Assembly: GCA_028564675.1 (NCBI GenBank)
Contig: JAOVVO010000362.1
Coordinates: 1-64,000, forward strand
Origin: Onchocerca lupi
Taxonomy: Eukaryota > Nematoda > Chromadorea > Rhabditida > Onchocercidae
Direction: 5' to 3'
Length of the DNA stretch: 64,000 bases
The notes below the pieces were generated by a model, which made no database searches, was not told the origin of the DNA, and saw nothing but the letters and a program-made list of their open reading frames with translations. The translations under genes and the position numbers were made by a program. Shown piece by piece: positions 13,201 to 27,200 of this stretch. Each line of letters begins with the position of its first letter. Positions within the stretch are counted from its first letter, which is position 1.

Positions 13201-15263
13201 ATCAATAAAGATAAGGTTGATTTTTTTAAATTAATTTATGATTTGCAGTTCTTAAACAAATGCAGTAGTCCATATATGTATTTGTATAATGCGAGAAATG
13301 TCATAAAATTCCAGGTCAAGATGCTTGAAAATAGCTACATCTACAACGTAGTGGTTGATGCCGATATGAGTTTTTGTGAATATGCACGAGCGATGGTAAA
13401 ATTTTCTCTTTAATTATAATTGATTAAAGTTGATGACTATTTTTTAAGCAGGAGAGAATCTTCTTAATATTTTTAATGGAATCCTTTGTTTCAGACTTTG
13501 AAGGTTTATTGTTATAGGTTACAATTAACTATTCAAAGATATCGATGATTAATTATTTAGGGCTATTTCATGTATGTTGATAATCAACGCTATTATGGTT
13601 TTTTGGTTGATGCTGAAAATTTTGTCAATAGCGATGTGAGATTACATCCAGAGATGTATGAAATATTCAATAATCAACATGTTAGTTCCTTAAATCTGAA
13701 AGGTCTTACTAAAAAACTGGAATTTTAGCAATAGTTCTAGCAAATAGCTAAAATTTTTATGCAGAATAATATAACATGGTAATTCTTCAGTGTTTGTATC
13801 TAGTTTGTGAAGTTTTTGAATCCTGGCTCGATTTATTACCACTTTATTCCAGATATGGGAACGGCGTTACATACATCCAAAATATTATGAAGCATTGGAC
13901 AGCAGAGACATACCTCAACCATGTCCGGATGTTTATGATTATCCCTTAATTTCTGAAAACTTCACAAAGGAATTAATTGAAGAAATGGAGCATTATGGGC
14001 ATTGGTCAAGTGGAAAAAATAAGGTAAAGTTTTCTATAAATGTGGAACTTTTTCTCTAAAGTTGAAGCTTCTTAGAAAATCTCAATTGCCTTATACTATT
14101 TAAAATTTCTAAATCAAAAAATAAATGTCAAAATCATAGAAAAATGGGGAGAAATTTTTCTTTTAATTCCTTTGTTTTCGAATATCATGAATTCTAGTGA
14201 TATAATGATTTGTTATTTTTTCAAACTCATAAGATGTTGATAATTTCTGTCAAGGAATATTTAAGCAGAAAATTGATTGGCTTTACAGGATGATCGTTTA
14301 GCTAGTGGATATGAAAATGTACCAACTGTTGACATCCATATGTATCAAATAAATTTTGAAAAAGAATGGTTGTATTTTCTTGATGAATATGTTCGTCCAA
14401 TGCAAGAAAAGCTCTTCATCGGATATTATCAAAAGGTAACACATCCATCTATTATCTGTTCATAACACATCTATTCCTGTATCTATGGTGTTTCTTGCGT
14501 CTATCATCATTTGTAAATCCAATCAGTTCGCTTATAAATATTGCTTTGATGAATTATTTCTATGATAATATTGTAAGCTAAATGTATTTCCACTTGTCAT
14601 AAAGTTATATTAAGCAGAGTAAAGCATTTTTTCAATGAGATATTTATGATTTAAGCATACTGTGCAAAAGTGACACACGTTATGTTCCCAATAATTGTAC
14701 AGTATTGCTGGTTAGATTGGTAATTTCTTTATATGTTAATACCATAAAAGATGGGATTGATTTTATACTAGCGATGAAAGAAACTCACAAGTTATTATAG
14801 CCAGTGGAAGCAAGAATGATATTTGTTGTTCGATACAATCGAAATGAGCAGTCCTCGTTGCGAGCTCACCATGATGCTTCAACATATACCGTGGATATTT
14901 CTTTGAATAAGCGTGGTAGAGACTACGAAGGTGGTGGTGTTCATTATTTTCGCTATAATTGCACGATTCCCGCTAATCAGATTGGTATTTTCTATTCCTT
15001 ATTTTTGTCATAAAATTTCTTATTTTGTCACAACAGTTTTATAATTTTGTCTTAGTTCGTCGGAGAAATTTGATAATACTTATGTTTCAGTACTTTTTTT
15101 AATCAATAATTTATCATTTATTACAATTTAGAATCTCTTTTTTTCATAAATTTTTAATTTAGGGTATGCAGCCATGTTTCCGGGACGGTTGACTCATTTG
15201 CATGAAAGTCTTCCAGTTACCAGTGGAACTCGATATGTCGCTGTGTCCTTCCTCAACCCGTAA
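10203..15263 (+). CDS. PLOD paralogue, copy B: lysyl hydroxylase with eroded glycosyltransferase domain
   Basis: Exons: 10203-10421, 10643-10728, 10881-10988, 11106-11226 (or from 11079), 11450-11554, 11746-11892, 12082-12243, 12489-12589, 12706-12819, 13035-13215, 13315-13395, 13561-13680, 13853-14023, 14289-14435, 14801-14984, 15163-15263. They give 715 aa (724 with the longer exon 4). From exon 5 on, intron positions and phases match copy A, so this is a duplication of the whole gene. Residues 1-19 form a signal peptide. The dioxygenase site is intact (H644, D646, H696, R706), as is the accessory DGDVH. In the N-terminal domain WxGGD, CWP and YLNSG are missing and DDDQ reads QDDK; only the D-x-x-D spacing remains (DGFD). 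I infer that lysyl hydroxylase activity is kept and glycosyltransferase activity probably lost. Reading frame and splice sites are open throughout, so it is not an obvious pseudogene. Confidence 0.88.
11631..11663 (+). other. Possible 33-nt cassette micro-exon in intron 5 of PLOD copy B
   Basis: A strong acceptor (CTTTTCAG) and a strong donor (GTAAGC) enclose 33 nt with no stop. Adding them would insert 11 residues (FFTSLIGLLDC) in frame between exons 5 and 6. Copy A has no counterpart, and the family alignment is better without it. It may be an alternative exon or chance. Confidence 0.25.
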
Positions 15264-16048
15264 AATACTTTTGCCGGAAAAATTTTTTCCGCTTTAAACA
15301 AACTATTTGGGATCTATTTGAGCTGCTTCGAAATTCACATTTTGAGCATTTAATCTCAATTTTGTTCCTTTCATTTCACTGTTTTTGTACTGCTTCATTG
15401 CCAGCCACTTTTTTTCGTGGAATCTATGCCTCTTTTTTCCTTAACTGCCATATTTTGTTTTGTTTAAAATAGTTTAGAATTGCAAAATTAAAATCACTAT
15501 AACTAACCATCTATTCCTTATACGCATTTTTCTTATTTTACAATTTTAATACTACATCTAATGAACATATTTTTGGTAGAATTTCATTTAAATTTTTTCG
15601 TATGCCACGAGCTTTATGAATCTATCAGCGCTTTAAATTTTGCATTTCATCAATTATTTGCTGCTTTGTTAATTTTATCTCACGAAAACTCTTAGCATTA
15701 TCCTTTACTAAGTAAAATAAACATTTATCTTTCGTCGTTCTTCAAATAAACCGTAATTTTCTTTTCGACATTCTCTAGTAGATCGATATTATCTATTTAA
15801 AAATATCCATTGTATATAAAATGTTTCGATAGTATATGTAAGCTATGACTGGTAGATAACACACTGATTCATTCAAACTTGTTGATTAAATATGATGGAT
15901 CACATGTATCTCGCACAAACGAACCTTCACAATAATGCGTAATATATACGCGCATCTTTACAAATGTATTGTAGACTGTATGAGGCAATCCTGATGCAAG
16001 CATATAGTATAAGTGTCAGTGCAACAGTTTACTTTGTTAAAGGTTCGT
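15264..16048. other. Intergenic region, PLOD copy B to MTO1
   Basis: 3' UTR of copy B (candidate AATAAA at 15716-15721) and the presumed MTO1 promoter. No coding region is seen. Confidence 0.45.
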
Positions 16049-19000
16049 ATGCTTCGAAGGACATTATCTACATTAATAGCTAGGAATGAAGCAGTAAAAT
16101 ACGATGTTATTGTAATTGGTGGTGGACATGCTGGTTGCGAAGCCGCTTCTGCAGCTGCTAGATGTTGCGCTTATACATTAATGTTGACTAGCAAGAAGGA
16201 TACGATCGGTGAAATGTCATGTAATCCAAGTTTCGGTGGAGTTGGCAAAGGTAATCCATATCTTTGAGATTCGATTTTCTGATCCAGTTGTAGGAGAACA
16301 TCCGTAAATGACACAAGTTACGACTATTCTATTACAAGAGATTCATTTAGATCATAAAAAATCAAAAGTTTTCGTTTATGTTATGACTAAATGAAACAGT
16401 TGAAGAGAAAGGAATCGAGAAATTTACTTTTTTCATCTGATTTTTTTTTTGTAAGGACATAAAAATAATTTCATCTGTCATAAGGACATCTTATACGCGA
16501 AGTAGACGCACTGGATGGACTATGTGGACGAATTTGTGATAAATCAGCCATAAATTATCACGCATTGAATGCCTCGCATGGACCAGCTGTGTTAGGCCTT
16601 CGAGCGCAGATTGACAGGAAACTGTATAAGGAATATATGCAACATGTAATATTTTTTTCTTCATAAATCTATCAAATTTTATATCCAATATGCGATAAAT
16701 TTCGACATAAATAGGTTACGCAATCTTTAGAGGAAAAATTATCGGTTATTGCAATTTCTAGTATATTCGCTTTTCCAAGTAAAATTCTTTATTAGTAATA
16801 TCCAAAGCTAACGAAATTATCTGTTCAGGAAATTCTGAGCCGTACGGAAGGTCTGGATGTAATGGAGAAAACAGTTGATGATCTGATTATCGAATATAAA
16901 GAAGGAGAAGCACCACAAGTTGTTGGAGTTGTAGTTGATGGTCAGGTACGATTATACTGGCTTACCTTATGGCATTAATATATTTTATAACCAAATCTAC
17001 TGAGTCGAAAATATTTTCTTTACATTCATCAAATTCAATTTTCAAAATTTTTTTTCGATTTTTAAGTTTCAGATTCTAAAGGCAAAGGCGGTTGTAGTAA
17101 CAACAGGAACTTTTTTAGGCGGAAAACTTTTTCGAGGATCAGAAAGTTATGCTGCTGGGCGTCTGGGTGAAAAGGTTAGACATATTTAATGCTTTTTCAA
17201 TAATTCATGTTATAATTTAGAAATACTCATGTTTTGTTAATTGCAGTCGTATAAAAAGTGAAGATCGAATAGAACAAATAAGAGGAGATTAAAATTAATT
17301 TAGAATTAGCTTAGATTGAACAAACTTCCTCAGCGTCGACTAAGGACCGATATTTCTCTAAATCTTTTCTAGTGAGGGAATGCAAAAAGCTTCGCTTTTT
17401 TCCGTTTTAATCGTCTTCATTTTAATATCTTAGCAATCAAATGTTGAAAATTAGAAGCAGTAAAATCGCTGAATCTTTTTTTTTTTTTTTTTGCAGGCTA
17501 GTTCAAAACTTTCTGAAACCTTTAAGAGGCTTGGTTTCAAGTTAGGACGTTTTCGCACAGGTACTCCAGCACGTTTGTTCAAGAAAACAATAGATTTTAA
17601 CAAATTTACTCCTCAAAATCCAGATCTGAAGCCGATTCCATTTTCGTTTATGACAGAAAATATCTGGCTTTCTTATCGTGAACAAGTTAGCTTGCTAATC
17701 ATTTCTATTTGCTTCATTATTTTCCCGTGATTTTTTTGAAATATTGGTTTTTATATTATGGCCTTTCTTTAATTTTTCATTTTCATTTTGTGCTTCTTTT
17801 AAGGACAAAAATTTAATGATATTTTTATTCTCATCATCTTTCATCTTCACTTCCATGCTTTTGTTTTTATAAAGTGATACAATATTTAGTTACCGTCATA
17901 TTTGGGTTATACGAATAATCGCCTTGCCGAAGTGGTGTTGAAACATTTCAACGAACGCAGTTATATTCGTAGTGAAGCAAGTGGCCCGCGTTATTGCCCC
18001 TCTCTTGAATCAAAAGTTATCCGTTTCCCTCATCTTAACCACAGGGTTCATCTTTATATTTTTGTAATGTTTGGCCTAAAAGGTTTAAGTGGAACAAAAA
18101 TGATTGAGTTTAGTTTTTAACAGTTTTCTTCAGCTTAGATAGACTTAATGTATCTAAAAGCGAATATTTCAGTATATTCTATGATAGTAAGCAACGGGAA
18201 CTACGAGATGTAAGAGTTCCAATATCTATCTATAGATCATAGAAGTGAAACATTGAAATATTAAACAGACAATATGAATATAAACAAATTGAAGACTAAG
18301 TACTTTTTTCAACTCTTGATAGCGGAAAACTTCTTTTTGATTTATTCGTTGGAATAAATAAAATCGGAAAAAAACTTTTCAGGTTTTTTTGGAACACGAA
18401 GGTTTAGATTCTGATTTAATTTATCCGCAAGGTATGTCAATGACGTTTGCACCGGAAGTGCAGCTCGAAGTGTACCGTTGCATACCAGGTTTAGAAAATG
18501 TCGAACTATCAGAGGCTGGCTACGGCGTTGAATATGATTATGTAGATCCAAAACAGCTTAAGCCAACTTTGCAAACCAAGCTTGTAGATGGTTTGTTTTT
18601 TGCAGGTCAGATTAATGGTACCACAGGATATGAAGAAGCTGCAGCACAAGGTTCATATATGTTAATTTTTTCTCTTTTGATATTTGATTTTTTTATTCTT
18701 CTATTTTTTTTTCTACTTTTATTTTTCAAATTTATGACATTCTGAACATTAGGAATAAATTATCGATCAAAGGAAAGCTTGAAATTCCATATTTCGATTG
18801 TATAAAAATAATGCTCAATGTTGTTGAGGCTCCTAAGTATTATTTTGTAAAACAGGATTGGTAACTTTGTTAAATAAAAATTATAATGTTTAAAAATTAC
18901 TTGTCATTTATGTCAATTTTCTTTACCCATTACTATTTATTTTAGGCATTGTAGCTGGAATAAATGCGGCAGCGTCAAGTCAAAATAAAAAACCATTTGT

Positions 19001-20911
19001 TATTGATAGAACAGAAGGTTACATTGGTGTATTGATTGATGATCTGACTAGTCTTGGCACTTCAGAGCCATACCGAATGTTCACTTCGAGAGCTGAATTA
19101 AGATTACATTTGCGGTAATATTGTAGTGTTTTAGTATAATTTTCTCTTTATTTTACTAAATTATTGAACTATACTTTTTAGAAAAAATTTATGTAGTTTT
19201 TATGATCATTCTGATTCTGAAAATGAGATGCGAAATTTCTATAGGATGGATTGATCAAATGATTATCGATACTATGAGTTCTAGGCCAGACAATGCTGAC
19301 ATGAGGTTGACGCAAAAGGGTTATCAACAAGGAGCTGTATCCGAGCATCGTTATAATCACTTCTTAAAAATACTATCTGCGTATAATGAAGCACAGAATT
19401 TGCTAAAATCCTTGAGATATCCGATGAACTTTTGGAAAAAATTTATACCTCATTTAGAAAATGTTCGAGCAACAAAAGGTTAGAAGCAAAATGTCAATAA
19501 GCAACAAAAGTTAGAAGCAAAATGTCAATATGATGTATGGGAGAAAGAACAAAAATAAATATTTAGTGAAATCTAGATGTTTAGTATTAACATGAGAAGA
19601 TACAAAATCATAAGTATTTAAATTTTTGCATTATTTCAACTAATGAGACTCAGTTCATTTTTACACTTTTTGTTTTTATATGCAGATTTTCGATGTATTC
19701 GTTTATTGCTGGTTTTGGAATTAAAAAATATCTACATTTTTATTTGCAGTATACAGTGCGTTTGATTTAATATGTCGTTACGAAATAGACTTCGCGGAAA
19801 TTCGGAAAGCAATCCCTGTTGAATTAGGAAGATTATTGGAAAATGAAGAAATCGAGCATCGGTTAAAGATCGAAGCATTTTATCATTTTTATCTGGATAA
19901 ATCCTTGGCAAAAGTGAGTATTACGATATAAATAAGGAATCACGATGGTGATTATCATTGTAGGTTTTCTGCAACTGGCTGTGATAGTTTTTCTGCATTA
20001 TTGGTTGGCATTCAATTTTTGAAGTATTGAGCACAATTTTGTTAAAGTTTAATCATTTAATGAAGTAATGAATAGTAGACGATACCAAAATTTTTAAACT
20101 TTTGTTCAATTCCAATTCTATGTTACTTTCATTTTCTTTAAAAAAAAAAAAAAAAAAGAAGAAGAGAAAACAAATTAAGGGCTGAAAATTTTACTGTTGT
20201 TGGAAGATGATCAGTTGACGAGATCTAATAGTAGTCATATTTCGTTTTATTATTGTAAAAATCCGTCCTTCTTTTGTAATGCAGTTTTACTCTTTTAATT
20301 CCAGAAGTATTTATATAATCGATATTATTTCGATTTCCATTTGTTTCATTGAATGTATCATAGTTATAGTGTTTAGATAGAGCAGATACGCAAAGAATGT
20401 GCTACAATTATTCCTGATGATTTTGATTATTCAAAAATGAAATCTGTTTCTGCAGAATGCAAAGAAAAGTTGGAGTTTTGGAGACCTCAAAATCTTGCTG
20501 CAGCATCCAGGTTTTGGTTTTGGAACATTGTTATCCTAAATTTCTTTTCTTTTTATGGAAACAATTTAGAATATTTCTTTCAGAGTTCCTGGTGCAACAA
20601 CAGAAGTTTTAATGGAACTATTGAGTTTTTTAAAAGCTCCGTAAGTTTCTGTTAATATTGTGCTATAATTTATTTAAAAAGGAATGGATAAAATTTTTTA
20701 TAATTTTTTGCAATTCGTTGTTTTTTATTATGTTAGTACAGAATGGTAGAAAATAGTTTAGAAAAATATTTATTTTTTCAGCAAATGTTTTGAGAAGGAG
20801 ATTCAAAGTTGAATATGATCATTAAAGCTTTATTTTTTATTCAGATATATGATCCATTTATCTGATTTTGTTAAAAAATTTAAGAAATTATCAAGTTGGA
20901 CCCTAAATTAA
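16049..20911 (+). CDS. MTO1: Mitochondrial tRNA uridine-34 modification enzyme MTO1 (GidA/MnmG family)
   Basis: FAD enzyme that, with the GTPase GTPBP3/MnmE, modifies carbon 5 of wobble uridine in mitochondrial tRNAs. Exons: 16049-16250, 16485-16645, 16829-16945, 17073-17174, 17497-17685, 17890-18045, 18383-18650, 18946-19114, 19285-19478, 19750-19913, 20377-20510, 20584-20640, 20845-20911. They encode 659 aa, near the family length. The N-terminus (MLRRTLSTLIAR) looks like a mitochondrial presequence. The FAD-binding GGGHAG lies at 24-29. Both GidA signatures are present: GPRYCPSLE in exon 6 and AGQINGTTGYEEAAAQG in exon 7. The C-terminal helical domain that contacts MnmE follows. I chose the ATG at 16049 because it starts the presequence; the frame stays open upstream without an ATG. 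The last exon (PYMIHLSDF...) is the least certain. A poly(A) signal follows 12 nt after the stop. Confidence 0.93.
19468..19530 (+). repeat. ~31-nt tandem duplication spanning an MTO1 splice donor
   Basis: The unit AGCAACAAAAG(G)TTAGAAGC... occurs at 19468-19499 and again at 19500-19530, with one G missing in the second copy. The first copy contains the 3' end of exon 9 and its donor (AAAAG|GTTAGA). Using the second donor would run through an in-frame TAG (GGT TAG), so only the first gives a full-length protein. Confidence 0.8.
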
Positions 20912-23637
20912 TTTTGTTTGTAAATAAAGGCCATTGAAATAATCAGGACTTTTTTGCCAACTTAGATCAAAAAAAGAAAGCATGGACGTTGGAGATACCT
21001 GGAATTAAAGTAGAAAATTGCATTTCAGTATAATTTTCTATTATAATCCCATCAACATACTGGATTAAAATCTTTCCCATTGGAAAAAAAAATGAAATTC
21101 AGAAGATTGATTATTATCATTTGTCACCTACTTATTTTTGGTGGACTCAACTGGAAATTATTTGCTTTAAGATACTAACTGCAAATCAAATGATGCTCTC
21201 CGATTGACTGAATATGTGAAATCATTAACTTTTGACTCAACATATGCACATCATTGATAAACAGAATTAATGCAGCACGCTCATAATTGTTGCATTCGGA
21301 TGTATGAACGCATTATACATGTATTATTTGTTGCAGTCATAATGAAATTTTTATTTTTGTCTCTCCAGGACCAAAAAAGTTTGTCTAAGGCAGTCAGTTG
21401 TGCCTCAGAAATCAAATGAAAAATTGACATTTTCTTGATAATCATTTCCATAGTCGCCAAAATACAACCGCGATATTCTTATCACCTTGAATGAACAACG
21501 CATAGAAAGTAATATTTTTTGATGAATATAAATATTCACATCATTAAGAATGAAAAGTATCATATTCTATTGCTGATTTTACTTTCTATATCAGTAACGA
21601 ATAATGTAGGTTTTAATTATTTGAGTAAGTTTGTAGCTGTAGATTCAAATATTTTCAATTTGACTTATTTTCTGGAGAAAAATTTTGGATCAATTTTCGA
21701 TTGAAATTGTATCTGGTATGCAGAGGTTTTAGTAATCATTAGATAATCACAGATAAGATCATCAACACACTATCATGTAATTAGAATGTCATGACTCCAA
21801 CAAAACAATACTTCTTATAATAAGAATGGAAGTAACTGTGAATTTTATTAAACATTGTGCAATAAAATTGTAAATTGATAGAAATATATGGTTGAAAAGG
21901 TACTTACATCCCTGTTTCCAAAATTAGAAAAAATTATTCATTGGTTTATGTCGTTCTTCGAACATACTAGAAAGTGGTCAAGTGATGCTCGAGCCAGTTA
22001 AGCTAACAATGTAAAATGACTAGGCAAACATCGATGTCGCTGTGCGGAGGACAGAGGAGTAAAGTTTTTTAGGAACTGAATGATTCTGGAACAGATGAAT
22101 GGATTATGTTACAAGATAACAGCTTAAAATATATATACCAAATGTTAGTAATGATGGCTATGCTAATCAGTGCTTAATAAAATATTATAATTAATAATCA
22201 GAAATCATGGAAAAGATCCAAACTATCACCTGAAGTAGTTGATAAATGAATTTGAAGTTTTCAAATAAACTTGAGTAGGTATGAAAACTAACGATAGTGG
22301 GAATGAAGTTATCATTCTTACTCTCATTAATTTTGTTGCTGATAATACAGTCCAGCAGTAGCATAATCACGAAATCGAACGGTTTTTTCAATAATCTAAT
22401 TATGAAAGTTGCATTAATGACTTACAGTGATTATTAAATATTATAAATGGTGTTAGATAATAATCAAAGATTAATAATTGAGGAATTACTTAGCAAAGAT
22501 GAAATCAATATGATTCAAATATTTCAGTTTTCATATTTTATTGAAATACTTATCAGATCAGCAAACACTTTTAATTAGATGAATTGATAAATATTCCGAC
22601 AAGCTGACCATTTTATCAAATTGATGTTGAAAGTAAATCTATTCATAAACTATTTTAGGAAAAAATGAAAAACAATTAAAAGAAAGAAATATTTATTTTT
22701 GAACTGTGAATAGCTCTGGAAGTCTTCTAAAAATTTCTATCATTAGTTTTATTAAGTGACACGTAATTTTTTTGTTCATGTCAATATTACCATTTCAATT
22801 TCTTGCAAAACTGTTATACTAGGAAAATTACATTCCAGAATCAGAAAGCAAACGTTGCTTCTGGATTCAAAAAATCAAAAATTTGTTGCATATGGTTTCA
22901 CTAACATTCTCGAGAAGTTGTAAACAAAATAAAGCTTACAAACCATAAGCGATGAAAGCTCAAGGAAATTTTTTAAAAACAAGCATTTTTCGCTTATTTC
23001 TTGATGATTTTTATAAAAAAATGAGTTAATCCATTTAATCATTTTTTATGGAGAAAATAAAATGACGCATTTTGTTAGAGGAAAAGTACAGGAAAGACTG
23101 ACATAAATACTAATATCATGAGCTGAGAAGCGCAATAGAAAAAACAATAACAATTCAAATTCTTAAATATTTTATATGAATATGCAGATATTTTAGTGTA
23201 ATCTTATTTTCAACTTATGTGAAAAAAATGAAGAGATAAATTGACAGACAAATTGATACATAATGCCAACATCATATTTTCAGATAAAGAAGATAAAAAG
23301 TTGAATGATGAATGAATAAAGCGGATCAGTTCTATAATATGCGGCTCAAATAGAGACTGATCTTTATTTCCTGCTTTAGAGATAATATAGATGGAATTGT
23401 AGGTATATAGCTTGTAAAATAATTGGAAGAGTTTGAATTCAGATTCTGTTTCAGATTTGATTTTAGAAATTGATTCGGCGATTAAACATAATTTCATTAT
23501 CTTCAAATATGCCAGATCTTTTCTCCATACTTTCCATCCCGATTTCGATATTTAATGCTCTAAGTTAAGTTATTAGTCGTAAATAAGTGTTGGAGAACTA
23601 CAAATTGGATCATTAAACCACAATGAGATATAATAAA
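20912..23637. other. Gene-free interval downstream of MTO1
   Basis: AATAAA at 20923-20928 is the likely MTO1 poly(A) signal. Beyond it I find no coding exon pairs, RNA gene or clear repeat in about 2.7 kb of AT-rich sequence. Confidence 0.45.
20923..20928 (+). terminator. Poly(A) signal AATAAA of MTO1
   Basis: A canonical hexamer 12 nt after the MTO1 stop codon. The short 3' UTR it implies is common in nematodes. Confidence 0.55.
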
Positions 23638-24000
23638 TGTCGGAAAAATCCGAAAAATATAATTAATGCAAACAAGGAGTGTTGAAGGTCAAGAAACGTG
23701 CAGTTTCAAATGTAATAAGAGGCCGATAAACAGAAAGGTAAACATGTTTTCCGCCGAAACGATCAACGTATTTATCGCCAAAACGCTCCGATTAACTGAT
23801 AAATAAAGCAAGGTCAATCCATCTTGAGACAACACGTTGAAGATCAAGAGAGGAGGAGGAGCTCCGAAAGGATTTAAAAGGTTCGGATTTTGGGACATGA
23901 ATACCAAGGTGATTAACGAGTACCCAGTTACAACGACCCCAGCAAACTCGACTCGATTCAACAGAAAATCAACAATCAAGGAGCAGTATTCTACGAGTGA
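23638..24000 (+). repeat. LTR-like dispersed repeat, copy 1 (5' half)
   Basis: The block starts TGTCGGAAAAATCCGAAAAA and is collinear with 61107-61360. Shared words include GGAGT, AAGGTCAAG, AACATGTTT, CTCCGATT, TGAGAC and CCGAAA-GATTTAAAA. It is somewhat richer in GC than its surroundings. It matches only the 5' half of the 61-kb copy. Open frames here on either strand look accidental. It is probably an eroded LTR fragment. Confidence 0.7.
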
Positions 24001-24252
24001 CAAAGAAAAAAAATACCCAGTGATAAAGTTACTTGGATATTCTCGGATAGTTTTTTGTTCATAAATGTTATGTCCTTTAACAAATTCTTTCTTCTAACAG
24101 GAATTGTCTCTTTCGTAGAATCTATATTCACGAGGAAAAACAGCGACCATAAGAAATAATGTTTAAATATTAAACAATCAATTAAATTCAAATTTTATGT
24201 TTTGCTTCACTCTTGGTAGCTGGAGTTTGTAATTTTAGCATAATCTCAATTA

Positions 24253-27200
24253 TTATATAAAATCATAGTCTTTAAAATCAGGATCATAACTATTTTGTTC
24301 TGGTAATCTGCAAATATCCACATTCAAATCCAAGTCAATTTTAGTTTTTTGGACAGTTTTTATATTTGTCGAATTTTTTTGCATACAACCACGTCTTGGC
24401 GTAAAGTCTGCTTCGAAGCTCATTTGGCTTTCTGAACGATATTTCTGTAGATAAGGGAGCTTCTTTTCTCTAGTTGTGGTATGCATGATTACATCACTAG
24501 AAGTAGCAGTACCATGAGCAGTATCTGTCATGTTATTACCAGAAGTAGTATTGGTGATAACAGCAGTGCTGATAGCCGATGTTGTGGATGTGGCCGAAAT
24601 ATTAGCAATGCTACTCCCAACTGTCACTTGTTGTGAGGAAGATTTCAGTAGTTCTTCCGAATCCGAAAAATTTTCTGCTTTCCCTGATCCCATTTTCAAT
24701 TTCACGCCGGTATCAACAGCACTGGATATAAAAGTTGACGTAACAACAGAAGGTGTTGCTAAAGTAACTTGTTTTCTATTGGATGAATTCTTCTTATCAA
24801 TTGTTGAGGATTCTTGAAGTTTTTTTGAATTTGATATTGTATTGATCATTGGTCTTTCATCTTTACTTTGGTCTTCTTGCCTTCGACATTTGAGTCCATA
24901 AGCAGCATTTATGTGGCCTGATTGGTTTTTCGCAGTAATATCATTTTTTTTGTTGTATCCAAAATTGTCAGAAATATTCTCGAGTTCACTTCGCTGCACA
25001 GATAATAATGTTGGTTTTTTAAAATTTTTGGAAACATCATTTAATTCGGCATTATTTTCTGAAACATCGCAGACGAGCTTATTGTTTTGATTCTTTTCTA
25101 AATCTTTTTTTTGCTTTAAACTGTCCCTTAATTTTGTCTCTAAATTCTGCTCCAAAATGACATTTTGAAAATTTTCAAAATCTTCTGCTTGTACACTAGA
25201 GTTTTTTAGTAGCACATCACTAGAGCATTCCTTCGAATTTATTTTGGAATTTTCACCATTATATTCATTATCCACATCCTTCTTCAGGGATAATATCCTT
25301 GGTCGTTGATCTTTGGTATTGAAAGATTGAGATGTGAAGCGATCAGCCGTTGTTGCTTGCAAAGCATAATTAGTGAGTACGGCCCTTGGCGTTCTTGCTC
25401 CTGCGGTTGCTGCAGTAGCATCCTTCATCTGATCTACGATTCTGGTGCTGTCCGGAAGTGCCACTTTCACTTCTAAGCTCTGTGATGGCACTTCAGTGCC
25501 TGTAACTTTGTCAAGCATTGATGGGCCAGTTTCAGCACTTTTATTGCCACCATTGTAGACATTATTTGCCTCGTCATCATGTTTTTCCTGTCCTGCAGAG
25601 ATGTTAACAATGATGATCGAACTGTTGCTTGCTCTTCTTACCAATGCATCATGATTTACTATGGTGATAACAGTTTCAGCATTTCTCGATGGCGATGAGT
25701 AGTCATTGATGTCCTTCGTTTGCATCATTCCCATTGACTCCGTATTTTCGGTATTCTCAGCAAGCGAAAACTCTCGAGAACTATCTGGAATTTGAGCGAT
25801 AGGCGCTGCTGGTACACATTCGTCATATTTCTTTACGCTAGGCTTTTGATCACTTTGGGTTGCAATATCATCGCATAAACCATTCTTTCCAGTTTTGTTT
25901 GTGATCTGATTTATTGCTTCAACCATTGGCAAAATTTCATAATTTTGCTCAATATTCTGCTCATTTATCGTTTCAAGTTCATGCAAGGATGCTTTGCTTT
26001 CAACTTCAGAAATAGAACTCGGAAGTTCTGTATTACAGATTGTGGGACTTGAATTCAAGTGAAGTTCTGACTCTAACTCTGAATTAGATTTTTGCTGCTC
26101 TTTTCTTGCATTGGCCGACTTTGCGTCGCTTTTCTCCGATAATTCATCGTTTTTCGAATAATTTTCTTCTGATTTCTAAAGAAAAGTTTTCAAAAAATTT
26201 TTCAAAATTTATCATCTGAATTTGCCAATAATATCGCATTCGTCTTTTATGGGAATATTTTAATTGGAAAGGAAAACTTGAAAATTCTTTCGTTCTGTTT
26301 GATAAGAAATAAAAACTTGGTTCTCGAAAACGACAAGGGAAGAGCCAAGATCATGATTCGGCATCACTGATATCATTTTTACGAACATGAGGGTTTAAAA
26401 GGTAAATTGTACGGATTTAAATGGATCAATAACATTATATCGAAAGGAAAGAGAATTAATTTAAGAATAGAATCAACAACTATCGAATATTGTATATTCG
26501 AAGCCAAAACATCATCTTTCTTATGGTTTTGACAATGAAATTCAGAATGAAAAATGGCGCTAGTCAAAAATACTTCTGGCAGAAAATTTGGTATTTTTAA
26601 ATTTTTTTTTAAGAGGATCAACCGACTATCAAAATATTAAAGTCCAGCAATTTAGAAAGAAACATTTTTCAATGCACCAAATCAATTTTATTTGGTTTCC
26701 GTCTTTCTCGTTGTATGCAGATTCTCATATCTTCAAGCCAATCTTCGAACCAAGCCTAGAATTTTAGCATTCCATTTGACCAAAAAATGTTTTGGGAATG
26801 GGCGGATTCTCTTGTTCAATTTAATTTTCAATTTCCCCTAAGTTTTTATGAGCTTCGTTTTCTTTGAATTCCATATACTGTATGATGATTTCCCTTTTTT
26901 GCCCTCATTTTCAAACCAGTGATGCCTTTCATCATGTTTCAGTATGAAAGCTTATGCATACAAATGCTGTAATGACTTTTCTTCTGGCATTGTCTCAGTT
27001 TATAATATCTTAATAAATTTAAAATCGCTTCTAAAATTATGACTCATCAGATGTGGCATCTTTTCTCACTTTCACTCGATTTAAAAAATCCTCTAACTTA
27101 CCTGCTCATTACAATGTTGACGAGTAGATAGATTAGATGAAGAACCACGATTACGTCCAAGATCCATTAAAGAGTGATTGACACAGACACCGCCATCAAA

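Noticed and set aside
23689..24003. Minus-strand frame of about 100 residues
   Set aside because: Lies wholly inside the LTR-like repeat; the homologous stretch at 61 kb does not keep the frame open.
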